64,000 bases of DNA from Bacteroidales bacterium (GCA_017934545.1 JAGBJI010000008.1:248001-312000); one strand, 5' to 3'; shown: positions 34,024-43,733, numbered from the stretch's first letter. The notes: generated from the sequence alone by a model not told the origin. Translations and numbers: made by a program.

Positions 34024-34054
34024 CGTTAACAAACTATAAAACCGTAATTCTGAC

Positions 34055-36823
34055 TTGAAGAGAAAACTTTTTACATATACACTTTTGTCTGCCGTAACAG
34101 TTGCGGTAATATTGTTTTTTGCCGCATGTTCAACATCAAAAGACAAATGGCAAAACCGTAAATACCATCAAATAACCGCACATTACAACGCTTATTGGAA
34201 CGGTGAACAGGCTTACAAGCAGGCTCAAAAAACGGTTGACGACAATTTCAAGGACGATTTCACCAAAATATTGCCCGTCTTTAAGTTCCCCGACGCCAAT
34301 ACTGCCAAATCCATAAAATCAAACACAGACCGTGCCATTGAAAAGTCAAGCAAGGTCATAAAAAAGCATTCAATGAGGTTCTCGGGAGTTGAAAAAAATC
34401 CGGAGATTGACGATGCCTATCTTCTGATAGGTAAAAGTTGTCTTATAAGCCGTGATTTCATCGGAGCGGAGGCTGCATTCAAGTACGTAATAGGCAATTG
34501 GAAACGCACACAGAGCATTTACGAGCCGATGGTGTGGCTGGCTTTGTGTTACAACAAACAAGGCAAATTTTCCGAAAGTGAATTGGTGTTGAAAGAAGTT
34601 GAAAAAGCGTTGGAAAGTAAGAAAGCCCCTAAAAAATTACGCAATTTCATGCTTTTGGTTTCGGCGGAGAACAATATTTCGCAGGGAAAGACTTACGTTG
34701 CAACCGAAAATTTCAACCGCAGAAAGAAAAGTATATTCAAAAAAAGCGAGAACTGCAGGATTAAATTCATTGAAGGACAGATATATTTGGAGCAGAAAAA
34801 GTACAACAAAGCATATAAATGTTTTCAATATGTGTACAGAAAATCCTCCGATTACAATATGCAGTTCGTAGCCAAGCTGAACCAAGCCATGTGTTTTGAA
34901 GCTGGTGACGAAAGAAGCGTAAAGGTGATAAACGATTTGGAGAATTTGCTTGACAAAGAGATAAACCGCGACTACCAAGACCAGATATATTATGCCATAG
35001 GCGAAATATATTACCGCAACCGCAACATCACTACGGCTTGCAAGAAATGGGAACAAAGCGTAAGTGCATCCAAAACCAACACAACGCAGAAAACCGCTTC
35101 CGCAATCAGATGTGCAGACGTGTATTACAATACTTTGACAGATTACAAAAAGGCTTACATGTATTACGATACGGCTTTGGCGTTGATAGACAAATCGCAC
35201 AAAGATTTCAGACGCATTTCCGACAGGCACAGGGTACTGAAAAATCTTGTGGAAAATCTTAACACCGTTGAAAAATGGGATTCACTGATAGCCTTGAGCC
35301 TTTTGCCCAAAGAGGAATTGGACAAAAAAATTGACGGGTGGATAACGGAATATAAATTGGAGCAGAAACGCAAAGAAGAACAGGAGAAACTTGAGAAAGC
35401 AATTGCCCAAAGAAATTTGCAGATAAGCAATTTGAACCAAGGATTGAACAGAAACCAATCGGCGTTTTACTTTTACAATCCCACAACGGTGCAAAGCGGA
35501 AAAATAGAATTTGAACGCAAGTGGGGCAAGCGTGCATTGGAAGACAATTGGAGGTTGGAACAAAAAGAAGAGATAAGTTTTGATAATGATATTGCGGACA
35601 CCCAACAGGACGAAACTAATAATAAAGATTCAGAAAGCAGGGAAAACACCAACACGTTGACACCTGCAAGCAAAGAATATTACACCAAAGACATTCCTTT
35701 TACGCAGGGAGCCAAAGACACTGCGAACGAATTGATTGCCGATGCCCTTTTGGATGCAGGATATATATATTGGCAGGGAATAAACAACAACGAAAAAGCG
35801 GTGGAAACCCTGTTGGAATTGCAAAAACGCTACCCTGCCCACAAAAACATTCCTCCTTCGTCCTATCATTTATATAAGATATACGACGAAATGGGCGATT
35901 TCCCGGCATCAAACTACTATAAGAACAAGATATTGCAGGAGTTTCCGACGAGCGAATTTGCAGTCATGATTGAAAATCCGTCGTTTTGGGACAGCAAGGA
36001 CGAAAACAATTCCGCCCAAGACAGTGTTTACCGCAGGGTCTACGACTTCTATGCCAACAAGGAGTATCAAAGTGCGGTCATAGCAGCACAAAAATCGGTT
36101 GAAGAACTCAAGATTGGACCTTATATTCCGCGTTTGATGTATCTTTCCGCCTTATCAAAGGGGAAATTGTACGGTATTGATTCGCTTGCAGACAACTTAA
36201 ACGCCGTCATTTACAACTATCCGTCAAGCGAAGTGACGCCTGTGATTGAGAAACAGTTGCAATACCTTGCAAACAATTACAATGTAAAAGATTTTGAAAT
36301 CAAGTACGACCGTCAAAAAGAGCAACAGCGGACGGAAAACGAACAAAGCCAAGCCGAAGATATAGTCAATGCTCTGACGCAATCAGCAGAAAAAGAAACA
36401 GTAAACCGTGACGACATCTTGGATGCCGAATCGCTTGTTTACAGATATAAGGACGGAGTTCACTATTACGTATTGCTTGCCGACGATTCAAAGTTTGACG
36501 CTGGATATATTCAGCAGGTATTGGATTCGTTCAACGTCAAAAACTTTTCAGACGCTTCTTTGACAACGTCAGCCAATCTTTTCACTTCCACATATCAGAT
36601 AATCAACGTGAAAAAGTTTGCAAACATTGACATGGCATTACAATACTTTGATTCAATATCTACAGACAGTACGTTTCAATCACTCAACGCCTCATACTAC
36701 AAGCACTTTGTCATCAGTATTCAGAACTATGCTACTTTTTATTCCAAAAGAAACATTGATGCGTACATGAAATTTTTCCGTATCATGTATTTGGAAAACA
36801 GAGAAAAGGACAAAACAAAATAA
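34055..36823 (+). CDS. porW: Type IX secretion-associated TPR lipoprotein PorW/SprE
   Basis: A 922-residue TPR lipoprotein of the PorW/SprE family, needed for the type IX secretion system and gliding in other Bacteroidota. The lipobox ends at Cys25 (FFAACSTSKDK). The mature N-terminus WQNRKYHQITAHYNAYWNGE is the family signature. About residues 100-380 hold TPR-like helices (YLLIGKSCLISRDFIGAEAA, AIGEIYYRNRN). A Lys/Glu-rich coiled segment lies at 425-460. A second TPR-like region follows at 560-770. The start codon is TTG at 34055: the promoter and SD-like upstream sequence fit, and no ATG lies in frame before the signal. Assignment is by family layout, not by a search. Confidence 0.85.
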   Translation: MKRKLFTYTLLSAVTVAVILFFAACSTSKDKWQNRKYHQITAHYNAYWNGEQAYKQAQKTVDDNFKDDFTKILPVFKFPDANTAKSIKSNTDRAIEKSSKVIKKHSMRFSGVEKNPEIDDAYLLIGKSCLISRDFIGAEAAFKYVIGNWKRTQSIYEPMVWLALCYNKQGKFSESELVLKEVEKALESKKAPKKLRNFMLLVSAENNISQGKTYVATENFNRRKKSIFKKSENCRIKFIEGQIYLEQKKYNKAYKCFQYVYRKSSDYNMQFVAKLNQAMCFEAGDERSVKVINDLENLLDKEINRDYQDQIYYAIGEIYYRNRNITTACKKWEQSVSASKTNTTQKTASAIRCADVYYNTLTDYKKAYMYYDTALALIDKSHKDFRRISDRHRVLKNLVENLNTVEKWDSLIALSLLPKEELDKKIDGWITEYKLEQKRKEEQEKLEKAIAQRNLQISNLNQGLNRNQSAFYFYNPTTVQSGKIEFERKWGKRALEDNWRLEQKEEISFDNDIADTQQDETNNKDSESRENTNTLTPASKEYYTKDIPFTQGAKDTANELIADALLDAGYIYWQGINNNEKAVETLLELQKRYPAHKNIPPSSYHLYKIYDEMGDFPASNYYKNKILQEFPTSEFAVMIENPSFWDSKDENNSAQDSVYRRVYDFYANKEYQSAVIAAQKSVEELKIGPYIPRLMYLSALSKGKLYGIDSLADNLNAVIYNYPSSEVTPVIEKQLQYLANNYNVKDFEIKYDRQKEQQRTENEQSQAEDIVNALTQSAEKETVNRDDILDAESLVYRYKDGVHYYVLLADDSKFDAGYIQQVLDSFNVKNFSDASLTTSANLFTSTYQIINVKKFANIDMALQYFDSISTDSTFQSLNASYYKHFVISIQNYATFYSKRNIDAYMKFFRIMYLENREKDKTK

Positions 36824-36846
36824 TTAACAATAAACTTTATACCAAT

Positions 36847-37242
36847 ATGACAAAACATCCATTTGTTTCATATCTGAACAAATTATCAATATTCTCCATC
36901 GGAGTATGCTTTATTATAATGCTGCTTTGGTTGTTTGTAAGCGGGGATTATCTGCGTCACGCTCCGTACTATTTAGTTATGTATTACATTGTGACGTTGG
37001 GCTTTTGGACGTTTTTGTATTATGCTCCGAAGAAAGGAATAATTAAATTTGAACAGGCATATCTTATATCCAAAACGGTAAAATTAATCATCTATGCAAT
37101 AGTTTTTGCAGTGGTTTTGTTGGTAGGTATAGAAAAAAATGCTAAATTTGCAATCGCATATTTGTTGTTGTATCTTGTGTTCTTGGTTTTTGACACTTTG
37201 ACGACAATCAAACTTGCAAAAACGGATAAGAACACCAAATGA
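36847..37242 (+). CDS. Small four-helix membrane protein
   Basis: A 131-residue protein with four hydrophobic segments, about residues 14-34 (FSIGVCFIIMLLWLFV), 44-63 (YYLVMYYIVTLGFWTFLYY), 78-97 (TVKLIIYAIVFAVVLLV) and 102-122. Loops are short. It lies 23 bp after porW and overlaps the next lipoprotein gene by 4 bp (ATGA), so the three are probably one operon. Similar membrane proteins are common in Bacteroidota and of unknown function; linkage to porW suggests an envelope role. Confidence 0.72.
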   Translation: MTKHPFVSYLNKLSIFSIGVCFIIMLLWLFVSGDYLRHAPYYLVMYYIVTLGFWTFLYYAPKKGIIKFEQAYLISKTVKLIIYAIVFAVVLLVGIEKNAKFAIAYLLLYLVFLVFDTLTTIKLAKTDKNTK

Positions 37243-37688
37243 AATTCAAAAGTATGAAAAACAAAGTAAAAAACTTGATTACGGTCTTGGTTATAAGTCT
37301 GCCTGCATTGTTTATGTACGCATGTGAAAAAGATTTTTCCGAACAGGACAGCGATTTATTGGCAGGTAAATGGAGAGATTCTGCAGTTTTGAACAACGGC
37401 AATCTGAAAGAAGAAGACTATATGGCGTACGTAGAATACGCTCCTTACGATTATTTGTATGCGAACCGTAAGATTAATTACGTGTATTTCCTTATTGACA
37501 CCACATTGGACGACCCTATATTAAGATTTGAGCGTAAAGGACATTACACTCTCAAGGGTGACACTTTGGAAGTGCAGGACTCTATGGACAGACGTATAAT
37601 CTACACCGTTCAATACATACGCAACGACACTCTTTGCTACAAAGACCGAAAAGATTCTACCTATATTTATATAAGGTATCACAATTAG
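37239..37688 (+). CDS. Small lipoprotein of unknown function
   Basis: A 149-residue frame starting at the overlapping ATG (37239) or, more likely for the signal peptide, at 37254. From 37254 the lipobox ends at Cys24 (LFMYAC), followed by EKDFSEQD. The mature part has GKWRDS and LRFERKGHYTLKGDTLEVQD then RRIIYTVQYIRNDTLCY, a lipocalin-like series of strands. Such lipocalin-like lipoproteins are frequent in Bacteroidota. It follows the membrane protein gene with a 4-bp overlap and precedes a CoA-transferase gene by 24 bp. Confidence 0.72.
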   Translation: MKFKSMKNKVKNLITVLVISLPALFMYACEKDFSEQDSDLLAGKWRDSAVLNNGNLKEEDYMAYVEYAPYDYLYANRKINYVYFLIDTTLDDPILRFERKGHYTLKGDTLEVQDSMDRRIIYTVQYIRNDTLCYKDRKDSTYIYIRYHN

Positions 37689-37712
37689 AAAATAATCAAA
37701 ACAATTTATACA

Positions 37713-38372
37713 ATGGATAAAGAACAAATAAAAGTAACAATAGCCAAAAGAGCTGCTTTGGAATTGAAAGACGGCTATGTCGTAAATCTTGGAATAGGTA
37801 TTCCGGGAATGATTCCTAATTATTTAAAACCCGGAGTAAAAGTAATACTTCAGGCAGAAAACGGTATGGTAGGTATGGGTCCTGCCCCTGAACAAGGAAA
37901 AGAAGACGGCGAATGGATAAACGCAGGCGGTCAGTTCATAACCGCAATGGACGGAGCTGCAACTTTTGACTCTGCAACATCGTTTGCCATAATCCGCGGC
38001 GGCCATGTAGACGCAAGTATATTAGGTGCATTGCAGGTAGATGAGAAAGGAAACCTTGCAAACTGGATGATACCGGGCAAAAAAGTACCCGGAATGGGCG
38101 GAGCCATGGATTTGTTGGAAGGAGCAAAGAAAATAATTCTTACAATGGAGCATACGCAAAAGGGAAATCCGAAAATATTGAAACAATGCACCCTTCCGCT
38201 GACCGCAGCAGGCAAAGTAAACATGATAATAACCGAAATGGGCGTCATGGAAATAACAAAAGAGGGAATTGTTTTAAAAGAAATAAACCCTGAATTCACC
38301 GTTGAACAGGTTCAAGCCGCAACGGAAGCCCAGCTTATCATAGATAAAGATTTAAAACCTATGTTACAATAA
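37713..38372 (+). CDS. 3-oxoacid CoA-transferase subunit B, without a subunit A neighbour
   Basis: A 219-residue B subunit of a family I CoA-transferase (ScoB/AtoA type), which moves CoA between acetoacetate or another short acid and an acyl-CoA. The catalytic Glu is in LQAENGMVGMG. GIGIPGMIPNYL, SFAIIRGGHVDASILGALQV and MGGAMDLLEGAKK are also typical. Such enzymes need an A subunit, normally encoded directly upstream. Here the upstream genes encode a lipoprotein and a membrane protein, and the downstream gene is an LRR protein on the other strand. Subunit A is therefore missing from the neighbourhood and must be elsewhere in the genome. Confidence 0.93.
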   Translation: MDKEQIKVTIAKRAALELKDGYVVNLGIGIPGMIPNYLKPGVKVILQAENGMVGMGPAPEQGKEDGEWINAGGQFITAMDGAATFDSATSFAIIRGGHVDASILGALQVDEKGNLANWMIPGKKVPGMGGAMDLLEGAKKIILTMEHTQKGNPKILKQCTLPLTAAGKVNMIITEMGVMEITKEGIVLKEINPEFTVEQVQAATEAQLIIDKDLKPMLQ

Positions 38373-38397
38373 TATTTATATATCACTATATAAATGT

Positions 38398-38431
38398 AAG
38401 TGCGGACTTTGCTTAAGCGAAGTCCGCACTT
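38398..38431 (+). terminator. Terminator after the CoA-transferase gene
   Basis: AAGTGCGGACTTTGC pairs with GCGAAGTCCGCACTT (one mismatch near the loop). It is followed by GTTTTC and lies between converging genes. Confidence 0.85.
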
Positions 38432-38464
38432 GTTTTCATCAACACTGAATTCAACGATATTTTA

Positions 38465-40663
38465 TCAACGTTTCTTTGCAGCGATTCTGCGTTTTGCAGT
38501 TGCCTTTACGGGTTTTGCTTCCTGTAAATTCATAAGTTTGAACAAGGGATTCTGTTTATATGCATTTAAACTGCCTTTTGGAATTATACAAACTATGTTT
38601 CTGTTGAAATCAAACGTATGTTCATATATTTCAGGCGGCGTTGCTGATTGACAAACTAACGTGTCAACATTTACCTGTGCGAACACACCGTCGTTAATCT
38701 TCTTTACGCTCGGCCATAATGTGAGCGTATTGTTTGAAAGCGTCATTTTGCAAGGAGCGGTTAGCACTTCGGAAGAATCTTTGCTGATTATAATGTTTCC
38801 GATTCGGGTTATATACGGATTATCCATATCTATATCAAAACCGTTTACCTCTTGAGCGTTGCCGACGGTCTTTACGTTCTTACCGATTCGCAATATATTT
38901 TTGTCATGCTTAAGAAACGCACCGTAAGATATATGTTCAACGCTTTGCGGTAAAGAAATAATGTTGTCTTTGTTGTCTTCAGACTGAAGACCTGCAGGAT
39001 AAGCCACAAGAGTACGCATATCTTTTGTGTACAACACACCGTCTGAAGAAGCAAAATATGAATTGTCCGCATCAACATCTATATATTCCAAATCAATTCC
39101 CGAAAACACCATCGTGTCTATATGCTTTACGGTAGGAGGAATATAAACCGAACGGCACACTCCTAAACTTTCTATACCCGTAACTGTATACACTGCCTGC
39201 CCGTCAGAAATCTGCGGCGGTATTTCTATTTGACGGGTTATATCATCACGGTATACCGTCTGCGAAGCCACAACCGAAACCAATTTGTTTCTGTCATTGG
39301 TTATCACATACGACAAATCACCAGTTGTTATTATACGCTCGGTGAATGTTCGGTTGCGTTTTGAATCAAATACTTCCCTTTGCGATGAATTTTGAACCAT
39401 TACATTATCCATCTGACAAGGGTAATTGTAGCCGTTCCAATAGTCTGCATTTTTATAGGACAAGATTGTACTGCAATCTATCTCCACTTGTGTATTTTCA
39501 TCAGGCATATACAACTCACCTTTCAGCACAGGCGGAGTTTTGGCTTCGCAAGTATATGTCTGCATAGCATCGCATCCGTAAAACGCATTAACGCCTATAA
39601 CCCGCATCTTGTCTGGAAAAATATACGAAACCAAAGATTTGCAATCCATAAAGGCACCGCTGTCTATTTCGGTAAGATTTGCAGGAATTGTTATCTCGGT
39701 TAAACTGTCGCAACCCTGAAACATGTTTTCCGTAATCACCCTTAAATTATCCGGCAACTCAACATAAGCAAGTGATTTGCAGTCTTTAAAAACAGATGTT
39801 CCCATCTGCGAAAGATTTTCGGGCAACACAACTGCTTCCAACCCGCTTTGTGCAAAAGCAAAAGAATAAACCGTTTCAACCGATTGCGGAATTTCCGTCT
39901 GCTTTACGCCCTTGCAGTTGAATATAAACTCTTCGGGCAGAACTTTTACATTGTTTCCGATGGTTACGTTCTGCAATGACGGGATATTTGATATAGGAGA
40001 AAAACCTTGTAACTCAATTGCATTGTAATCAATGTCCGTTATATTGCGGCAACCTGCGAAAATATTTTCCGCAAGTTCAGCAACATTCTCCCCTATTGTC
40101 ACATGTTGCAAGGTTGAAATATCATTAAACGACGAAGCATTGTCCAAAGCCCTTGCGTTAATGATAAGATTTTGCAATCCGCTGTTGAAAAAAGCATTTT
40201 TACCTATATGTTTAACATTTTCGTTTACGGTAAAATCTTTGATTGAATTGCAATTGGCAAAAGCACTTTCACCTATACTCTCAATATTTTCATTGAATTC
40301 AATCAGTTTTATGTTGGTCAGATAAAATGCACCGTTACCTATGTATGTCACAAACTGGGATAAATGTACCGTATCTATATTGTCGCAACCGAAAAACGCA
40401 CTGTCGCCGATTCCCGTCACACTGTATGTCTTGCCTCTGAACCTTACGGTGTCGGGGATTATCACATTGCCCTTGTACGAACCGTATTCGGAGTTTTTGT
40501 ACGTAACTTCTGCCTTGTTGTGTAGCTTGTCCGTTACTTTGTAATATATCTTGGTCTTGCCGCTTTTGGAAGTAAAATCAAAATGGTTGTTTTGTGCAGT
40601 AAGCATTCCTGTATTTATGCAAAGCAATGCACATATCAAAGTAAAATATCTGCTTTTCATCAT
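38465..40663 (-). CDS. BspA-like leucine-rich repeat surface protein
   Basis: A 732-residue secreted protein (signal peptide ending MLTAQNNH) made of LRR_5 repeats of about 23 residues. Examples are VTGIGDSAFFGCDNIDTVHL and IESIGESAFANCNSIKDFTV, later YLDKMRVIGVNAFYGCDAM-like units. A second block with SLPQSVEHISYGAFLKHDKN follows after residue 500. These resemble BspA of Tannerella and Treponema, which binds host proteins. The last ~20 residues are basic (KATAKRRIAAKKR), not a typical type IX sorting domain. It lies 4 bp before the redoxin genes on the same strand. Confidence 0.88.
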   Translation of the reverse strand: MMKSRYFTLICALLCINTGMLTAQNNHFDFTSKSGKTKIYYKVTDKLHNKAEVTYKNSEYGSYKGNVIIPDTVRFRGKTYSVTGIGDSAFFGCDNIDTVHLSQFVTYIGNGAFYLTNIKLIEFNENIESIGESAFANCNSIKDFTVNENVKHIGKNAFFNSGLQNLIINARALDNASSFNDISTLQHVTIGENVAELAENIFAGCRNITDIDYNAIELQGFSPISNIPSLQNVTIGNNVKVLPEEFIFNCKGVKQTEIPQSVETVYSFAFAQSGLEAVVLPENLSQMGTSVFKDCKSLAYVELPDNLRVITENMFQGCDSLTEITIPANLTEIDSGAFMDCKSLVSYIFPDKMRVIGVNAFYGCDAMQTYTCEAKTPPVLKGELYMPDENTQVEIDCSTILSYKNADYWNGYNYPCQMDNVMVQNSSQREVFDSKRNRTFTERIITTGDLSYVITNDRNKLVSVVASQTVYRDDITRQIEIPPQISDGQAVYTVTGIESLGVCRSVYIPPTVKHIDTMVFSGIDLEYIDVDADNSYFASSDGVLYTKDMRTLVAYPAGLQSEDNKDNIISLPQSVEHISYGAFLKHDKNILRIGKNVKTVGNAQEVNGFDIDMDNPYITRIGNIIISKDSSEVLTAPCKMTLSNNTLTLWPSVKKINDGVFAQVNVDTLVCQSATPPEIYEHTFDFNRNIVCIIPKGSLNAYKQNPLFKLMNLQEAKPVKATAKRRIAAKKR

Positions 40664-40667
40664 TGGT

Positions 40668-42062
40668 TTATTTTAAATTTTTGCCGTTAAAATCAATTTC
40701 TATCGCCTGCCGCACGTGATTGTAGACCGCCGTCTTGTTAATTATGCGTTTGTTTTTGTCCAATATATACAGTTGAGGTGTGTGGTCCAAGTCCAAATGA
40801 TAGGGTTCCAATTCCTGTGCAGTGGCATGGACGACAATCCATTCAAAAGGGTCGCTTTGTTGTCTTGCCCTGCAAATTGCAATATCGGGTTCTATGTCAA
40901 TGGAATATATCTCTGCGTCATATTTTTTGGCATCCGTCCAATAGAAACTCTTCAATTCGTCCAAATTTTTCTTACAACTCTCGCACATAGAGGAAAAAAA
41001 ATACACTATGGTGTATTCGTGGTCGGACATATACAGACGGTGATACTTTCCGTCAAAGTCCTGCAATATCATATTGGGCATAACATTGCCCGGAAGAAAC
41101 GGTTTGATTTTCTGTGCATGCTCTTTAAACTCTTCAACCGCCGAAGGCATCAAAAACGAAGACACTCTGTCAAGGTATTTGTCGGCAATGTGCATAAAAA
41201 CCATCTCATTGAACGAAAAAGGCATCATCAAATAATTATCCAAATACCACGTCAAAATATAGTCGGCATACTCCCTGCCGCCGTCAGCGTCCGCTTTTTG
41301 AACAAAATCGTCTATTGCCCTGCAAACGCTGTCAGGATATTGTATTGTCACTTCTTCAATATATTGTTTAAACTGTGCGAAAAAATAGGGTGAATATAGT
41401 ATTCGCAGGTCTGCAAAATGAAAATTGTCCCAATAATGCTGACGGTAATACGACATATACTGCTTTTGCATTGATGGTTTGAGTTTGCCGTTTTCCAAAA
41501 ACTCGGGCGGTACGGATTGGTTCATTCCCTGCGTCACTACGGTTATCAAATTGTCGGGGTAAGAAGCAAAAAACTGTTTTTGAAACAGTGAAAAACTGTC
41601 TATGACAGGCATTATAGCTTTGCGTAACGAGTCCTGCAAAGAAGGGTTCTCCTGTACTTTGAGTTTATACTTCTCCATCTCGCCTTGACAACGGCGGTTT
41701 TCCAATTGGTACATAAAAAACTGTTCGTTCTCGGGTGAATTTTTTATGTAATATTCCCCGCTCGGATATATTTCTATGGAAAACTGTTTGTTTTTTTCCA
41801 TAACGAACGAAAACATATTGCCGTACTTGCCCGCTACCATGTACATTCCCTCGGCATAATCTTCGGCCTGCAGGTGAAAACTGCCGTCTTTCTGCATTGC
41901 CATGCTGTCCGAACGCCATGTTTTGTCACCGCAATAACTTATTATGTACAACAAACTGTCGTCACATTGGTGTATATGGAAATCTATGCTGTAATTGTTT
42001 TGGGCAAAAAGCGTAACACACGTGCATGTCAACAATACAAACAAACCCTGCAAGTTTTTCAT
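40668..42062 (-). CDS. Secreted DUF5106 / thioredoxin-like protein, CESC type
   Basis: A 464-residue protein with a signal peptide (VTLFAQNNY). The N-terminal part is DUF4369-like (SIDFHIHQCDDSLLYIISYC), the middle a helical DUF5106-like region. The C-terminal ~140 residues form a thioredoxin fold (YTIVYFFSSMCESCKKNLDE, with the redox pair CESC). The conserved cis-Pro segment is HTPQLYILDKNKRII. Such proteins are thought to act in periplasmic thiol-disulfide exchange or in cargo reduction. It overlaps the paralogous gene upstream by 4 bp. Confidence 0.85.
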   Translation of the reverse strand: MKNLQGLFVLLTCTCVTLFAQNNYSIDFHIHQCDDSLLYIISYCGDKTWRSDSMAMQKDGSFHLQAEDYAEGMYMVAGKYGNMFSFVMEKNKQFSIEIYPSGEYYIKNSPENEQFFMYQLENRRCQGEMEKYKLKVQENPSLQDSLRKAIMPVIDSFSLFQKQFFASYPDNLITVVTQGMNQSVPPEFLENGKLKPSMQKQYMSYYRQHYWDNFHFADLRILYSPYFFAQFKQYIEEVTIQYPDSVCRAIDDFVQKADADGGREYADYILTWYLDNYLMMPFSFNEMVFMHIADKYLDRVSSFLMPSAVEEFKEHAQKIKPFLPGNVMPNMILQDFDGKYHRLYMSDHEYTIVYFFSSMCESCKKNLDELKSFYWTDAKKYDAEIYSIDIEPDIAICRARQQSDPFEWIVVHATAQELEPYHLDLDHTPQLYILDKNKRIINKTAVYNHVRQAIEIDFNGKNLK

Positions 42063-43489
42063 CTGTCAAATCCTCCGTTTTCCAAAATATCCATAACCTG
42101 TTTCAAGCTGGAAACAGAAATGTTTTTAGCCTTTATCACATCCTGCGAATCCAAAATATAAATCACGGGAGTTTTTTCTATGTCAAAATATTCCCGCCAG
42201 TCGTAATTGGCATACAAACCGTTGGTATTAATCCATTTAATGTCATGCTGTTTGGCAAACTCCTGCATTTTTTCAATCTCGCCTTCGGTATGGACGGCAA
42301 AAACTTCAAAACCGTAAACGTCTTTGTACTGATTGTAAAATTCAGACAACTTGGGAATCTCCGTTGTGCAGTGTCCGCATTCCACCGACCAAAAAACCAA
42401 GAACTTGTATTTGGTTTTCAATTCGTCCAAATGGTGCCAAAGGCTTTTGTCGTCTGTTTCGGGGCATGCCAAATCGGGTATTTGTTTACCTATCAACAGT
42501 TTCCGCCACTTATCGGAGCGTTCCAAATTCATCTGAACGTCGCTCGGCTGCATGTCTTTATATTTTCCGCTGCGTATGTATCTGTCCACAATATCTATAT
42601 ACACCTTTTCATGCCCCATGTATCCGTCGGTCAAAAACCTGTTGCCTAAATTACGAACGAAATAATTAAATACGGCTTCGTTCTTGGCGGAATCTATCAA
42701 CTGACAGGCATATTTTGAAAGGCTGTCGGTCTTTTCGTATTTAAGCACGTCATCAAAATAAAGGGAGTATGTTCTGAAAAACACGTCTTTAGGCGTATAC
42801 AACAAACCCCCGCACGACAAATCAACATTGTCAAAGTAGTGGTTTTTCAGCCAATAGTACGCCTTGTACTGCATAGCCAGCGTATCAACGCTGCCGTCCT
42901 CTCGGTAAACGGTGTCCATTGCTGGTATTTCAACGGGCTTTGAGCAAAGCAAAATTTTTGAAAACAAATGGTCGGGATTTTTTGCAATAAAATTCTCTTT
43001 CAAAGAGTCGTTTTTTTGCCGTAACAGACTGAATTTGTCTTCGTACTGCTGCTTGGTTAAAGTGTTTTTTTGCTTCATCAACTGTTTAACGCTGTCCGTC
43101 AGTGCTTCGGACTGCACATAATAATCCAAATATACCTGTTCTTTTTTGCTGTTCTTGCATTTAAGATTTTCTTTCCAATTATCGCCGCCGGCAATGAAGT
43201 GCAACTTGTTTTCATTGTCAAGTACAAATTCAAATAAAACCTGTTTGGAAGTGTTAATCAACAAGTAAACGCCGTCATGCACCTTGGCTTCGCCCTTGAA
43301 AACGAACCTGCCTTTTTTGTTTACCGCAGTATCCAACGCATAGGAATTGTCCAAATGATAGTAGCACAAAATCAACGTGTCGTCCTTGCTGTTTTTTGCA
43401 TCAAAGGTTATATTGTACTGTGCCTGTGAGTGCAATACCGAAAAACACGCCGACAATAACAAAAGCGGATACTTAATGTAATTTTTCAT
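42059..43489 (-). CDS. Secreted DUF5106 / thioredoxin-like protein, CGHC type
   Basis: A 476-residue paralogue of the following gene, with the same plan. Signal peptide ends LHSQAQYNI. Then come a DUF4369-like N-terminus (DTLILCYYHLDNSYALDTAV), a DUF5106-like middle (EAVFNYFVRNLGNRFLTDGYM) and a C-terminal thioredoxin fold. Its redox pair is CGHC (LVFWSVECGHCTTEIPKLSE), closer to protein disulfide isomerase-like pairs than the CESC of its partner. Cis-Pro region: KTPVIYILDSQDVI. The different pairs suggest different redox potentials. Promoter -7 box at 43521-43528. Confidence 0.87.
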   Translation of the reverse strand: MKNYIKYPLLLLSACFSVLHSQAQYNITFDAKNSKDDTLILCYYHLDNSYALDTAVNKKGRFVFKGEAKVHDGVYLLINTSKQVLFEFVLDNENKLHFIAGGDNWKENLKCKNSKKEQVYLDYYVQSEALTDSVKQLMKQKNTLTKQQYEDKFSLLRQKNDSLKENFIAKNPDHLFSKILLCSKPVEIPAMDTVYREDGSVDTLAMQYKAYYWLKNHYFDNVDLSCGGLLYTPKDVFFRTYSLYFDDVLKYEKTDSLSKYACQLIDSAKNEAVFNYFVRNLGNRFLTDGYMGHEKVYIDIVDRYIRSGKYKDMQPSDVQMNLERSDKWRKLLIGKQIPDLACPETDDKSLWHHLDELKTKYKFLVFWSVECGHCTTEIPKLSEFYNQYKDVYGFEVFAVHTEGEIEKMQEFAKQHDIKWINTNGLYANYDWREYFDIEKTPVIYILDSQDVIKAKNISVSSLKQVMDILENGGFDR

Positions 43490-43520
43490 TTTCTGCTTTT
43501 ATTTAAAATAAATCCGTCAG

Positions 43521-43528
43521 CAAAGTTA
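43521..43528 (-). promoter_or_regulatory. Promoter -7 box of the redoxin pair
   Basis: TAACTTTG on the minus strand, 31 bp before the start at 43489. Confidence 0.65.
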
Positions 43529-43569
43529 CGAAAAAATATTTAAAGTCCGTATTACCTTATTTAAATAAT

Positions 43570-43701
43570 GCAAAACCGCACATAACCCAACTGTTTTTCG
43601 CATTGATTTTCCTGCAAAACGGTTTTGTAATGCCTGCAAAACGGTTTTGCAACTATTGCAAGACGGTTTTGCAGAGTTGGCAAAACCGTCTTGCAGAAAA
43701 T
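43570..43701. repeat. 22-bp phased array, GCAAAACGGTTTTGC type
   Basis: GCAAAACGGTTTTG at 43614 and 43636, GCAAGACGGTTTTGC at 43658 and GCAAAACCGTCTTGC at 43680 start exactly 22 bp apart. GCAAAACCG at 43570 is in register two periods earlier, with a degenerate unit between. Each core is a near-perfect palindrome. It lies in the 301-bp divergent gap between the redoxin and aminotransferase genes. Confidence 0.93.
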
Positions 43702-43733
43702 TGTTTTCGGATTTGGATTTGACAAAAATTGAT

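Noticed and set aside
40716..41393. 225-codon open frame opposite the redoxin gene
   Set aside because: The opposite strand carries a signal peptide, thioredoxin fold and 4-bp coupling to its paralogue; the shadow frame has no recognisable domain.
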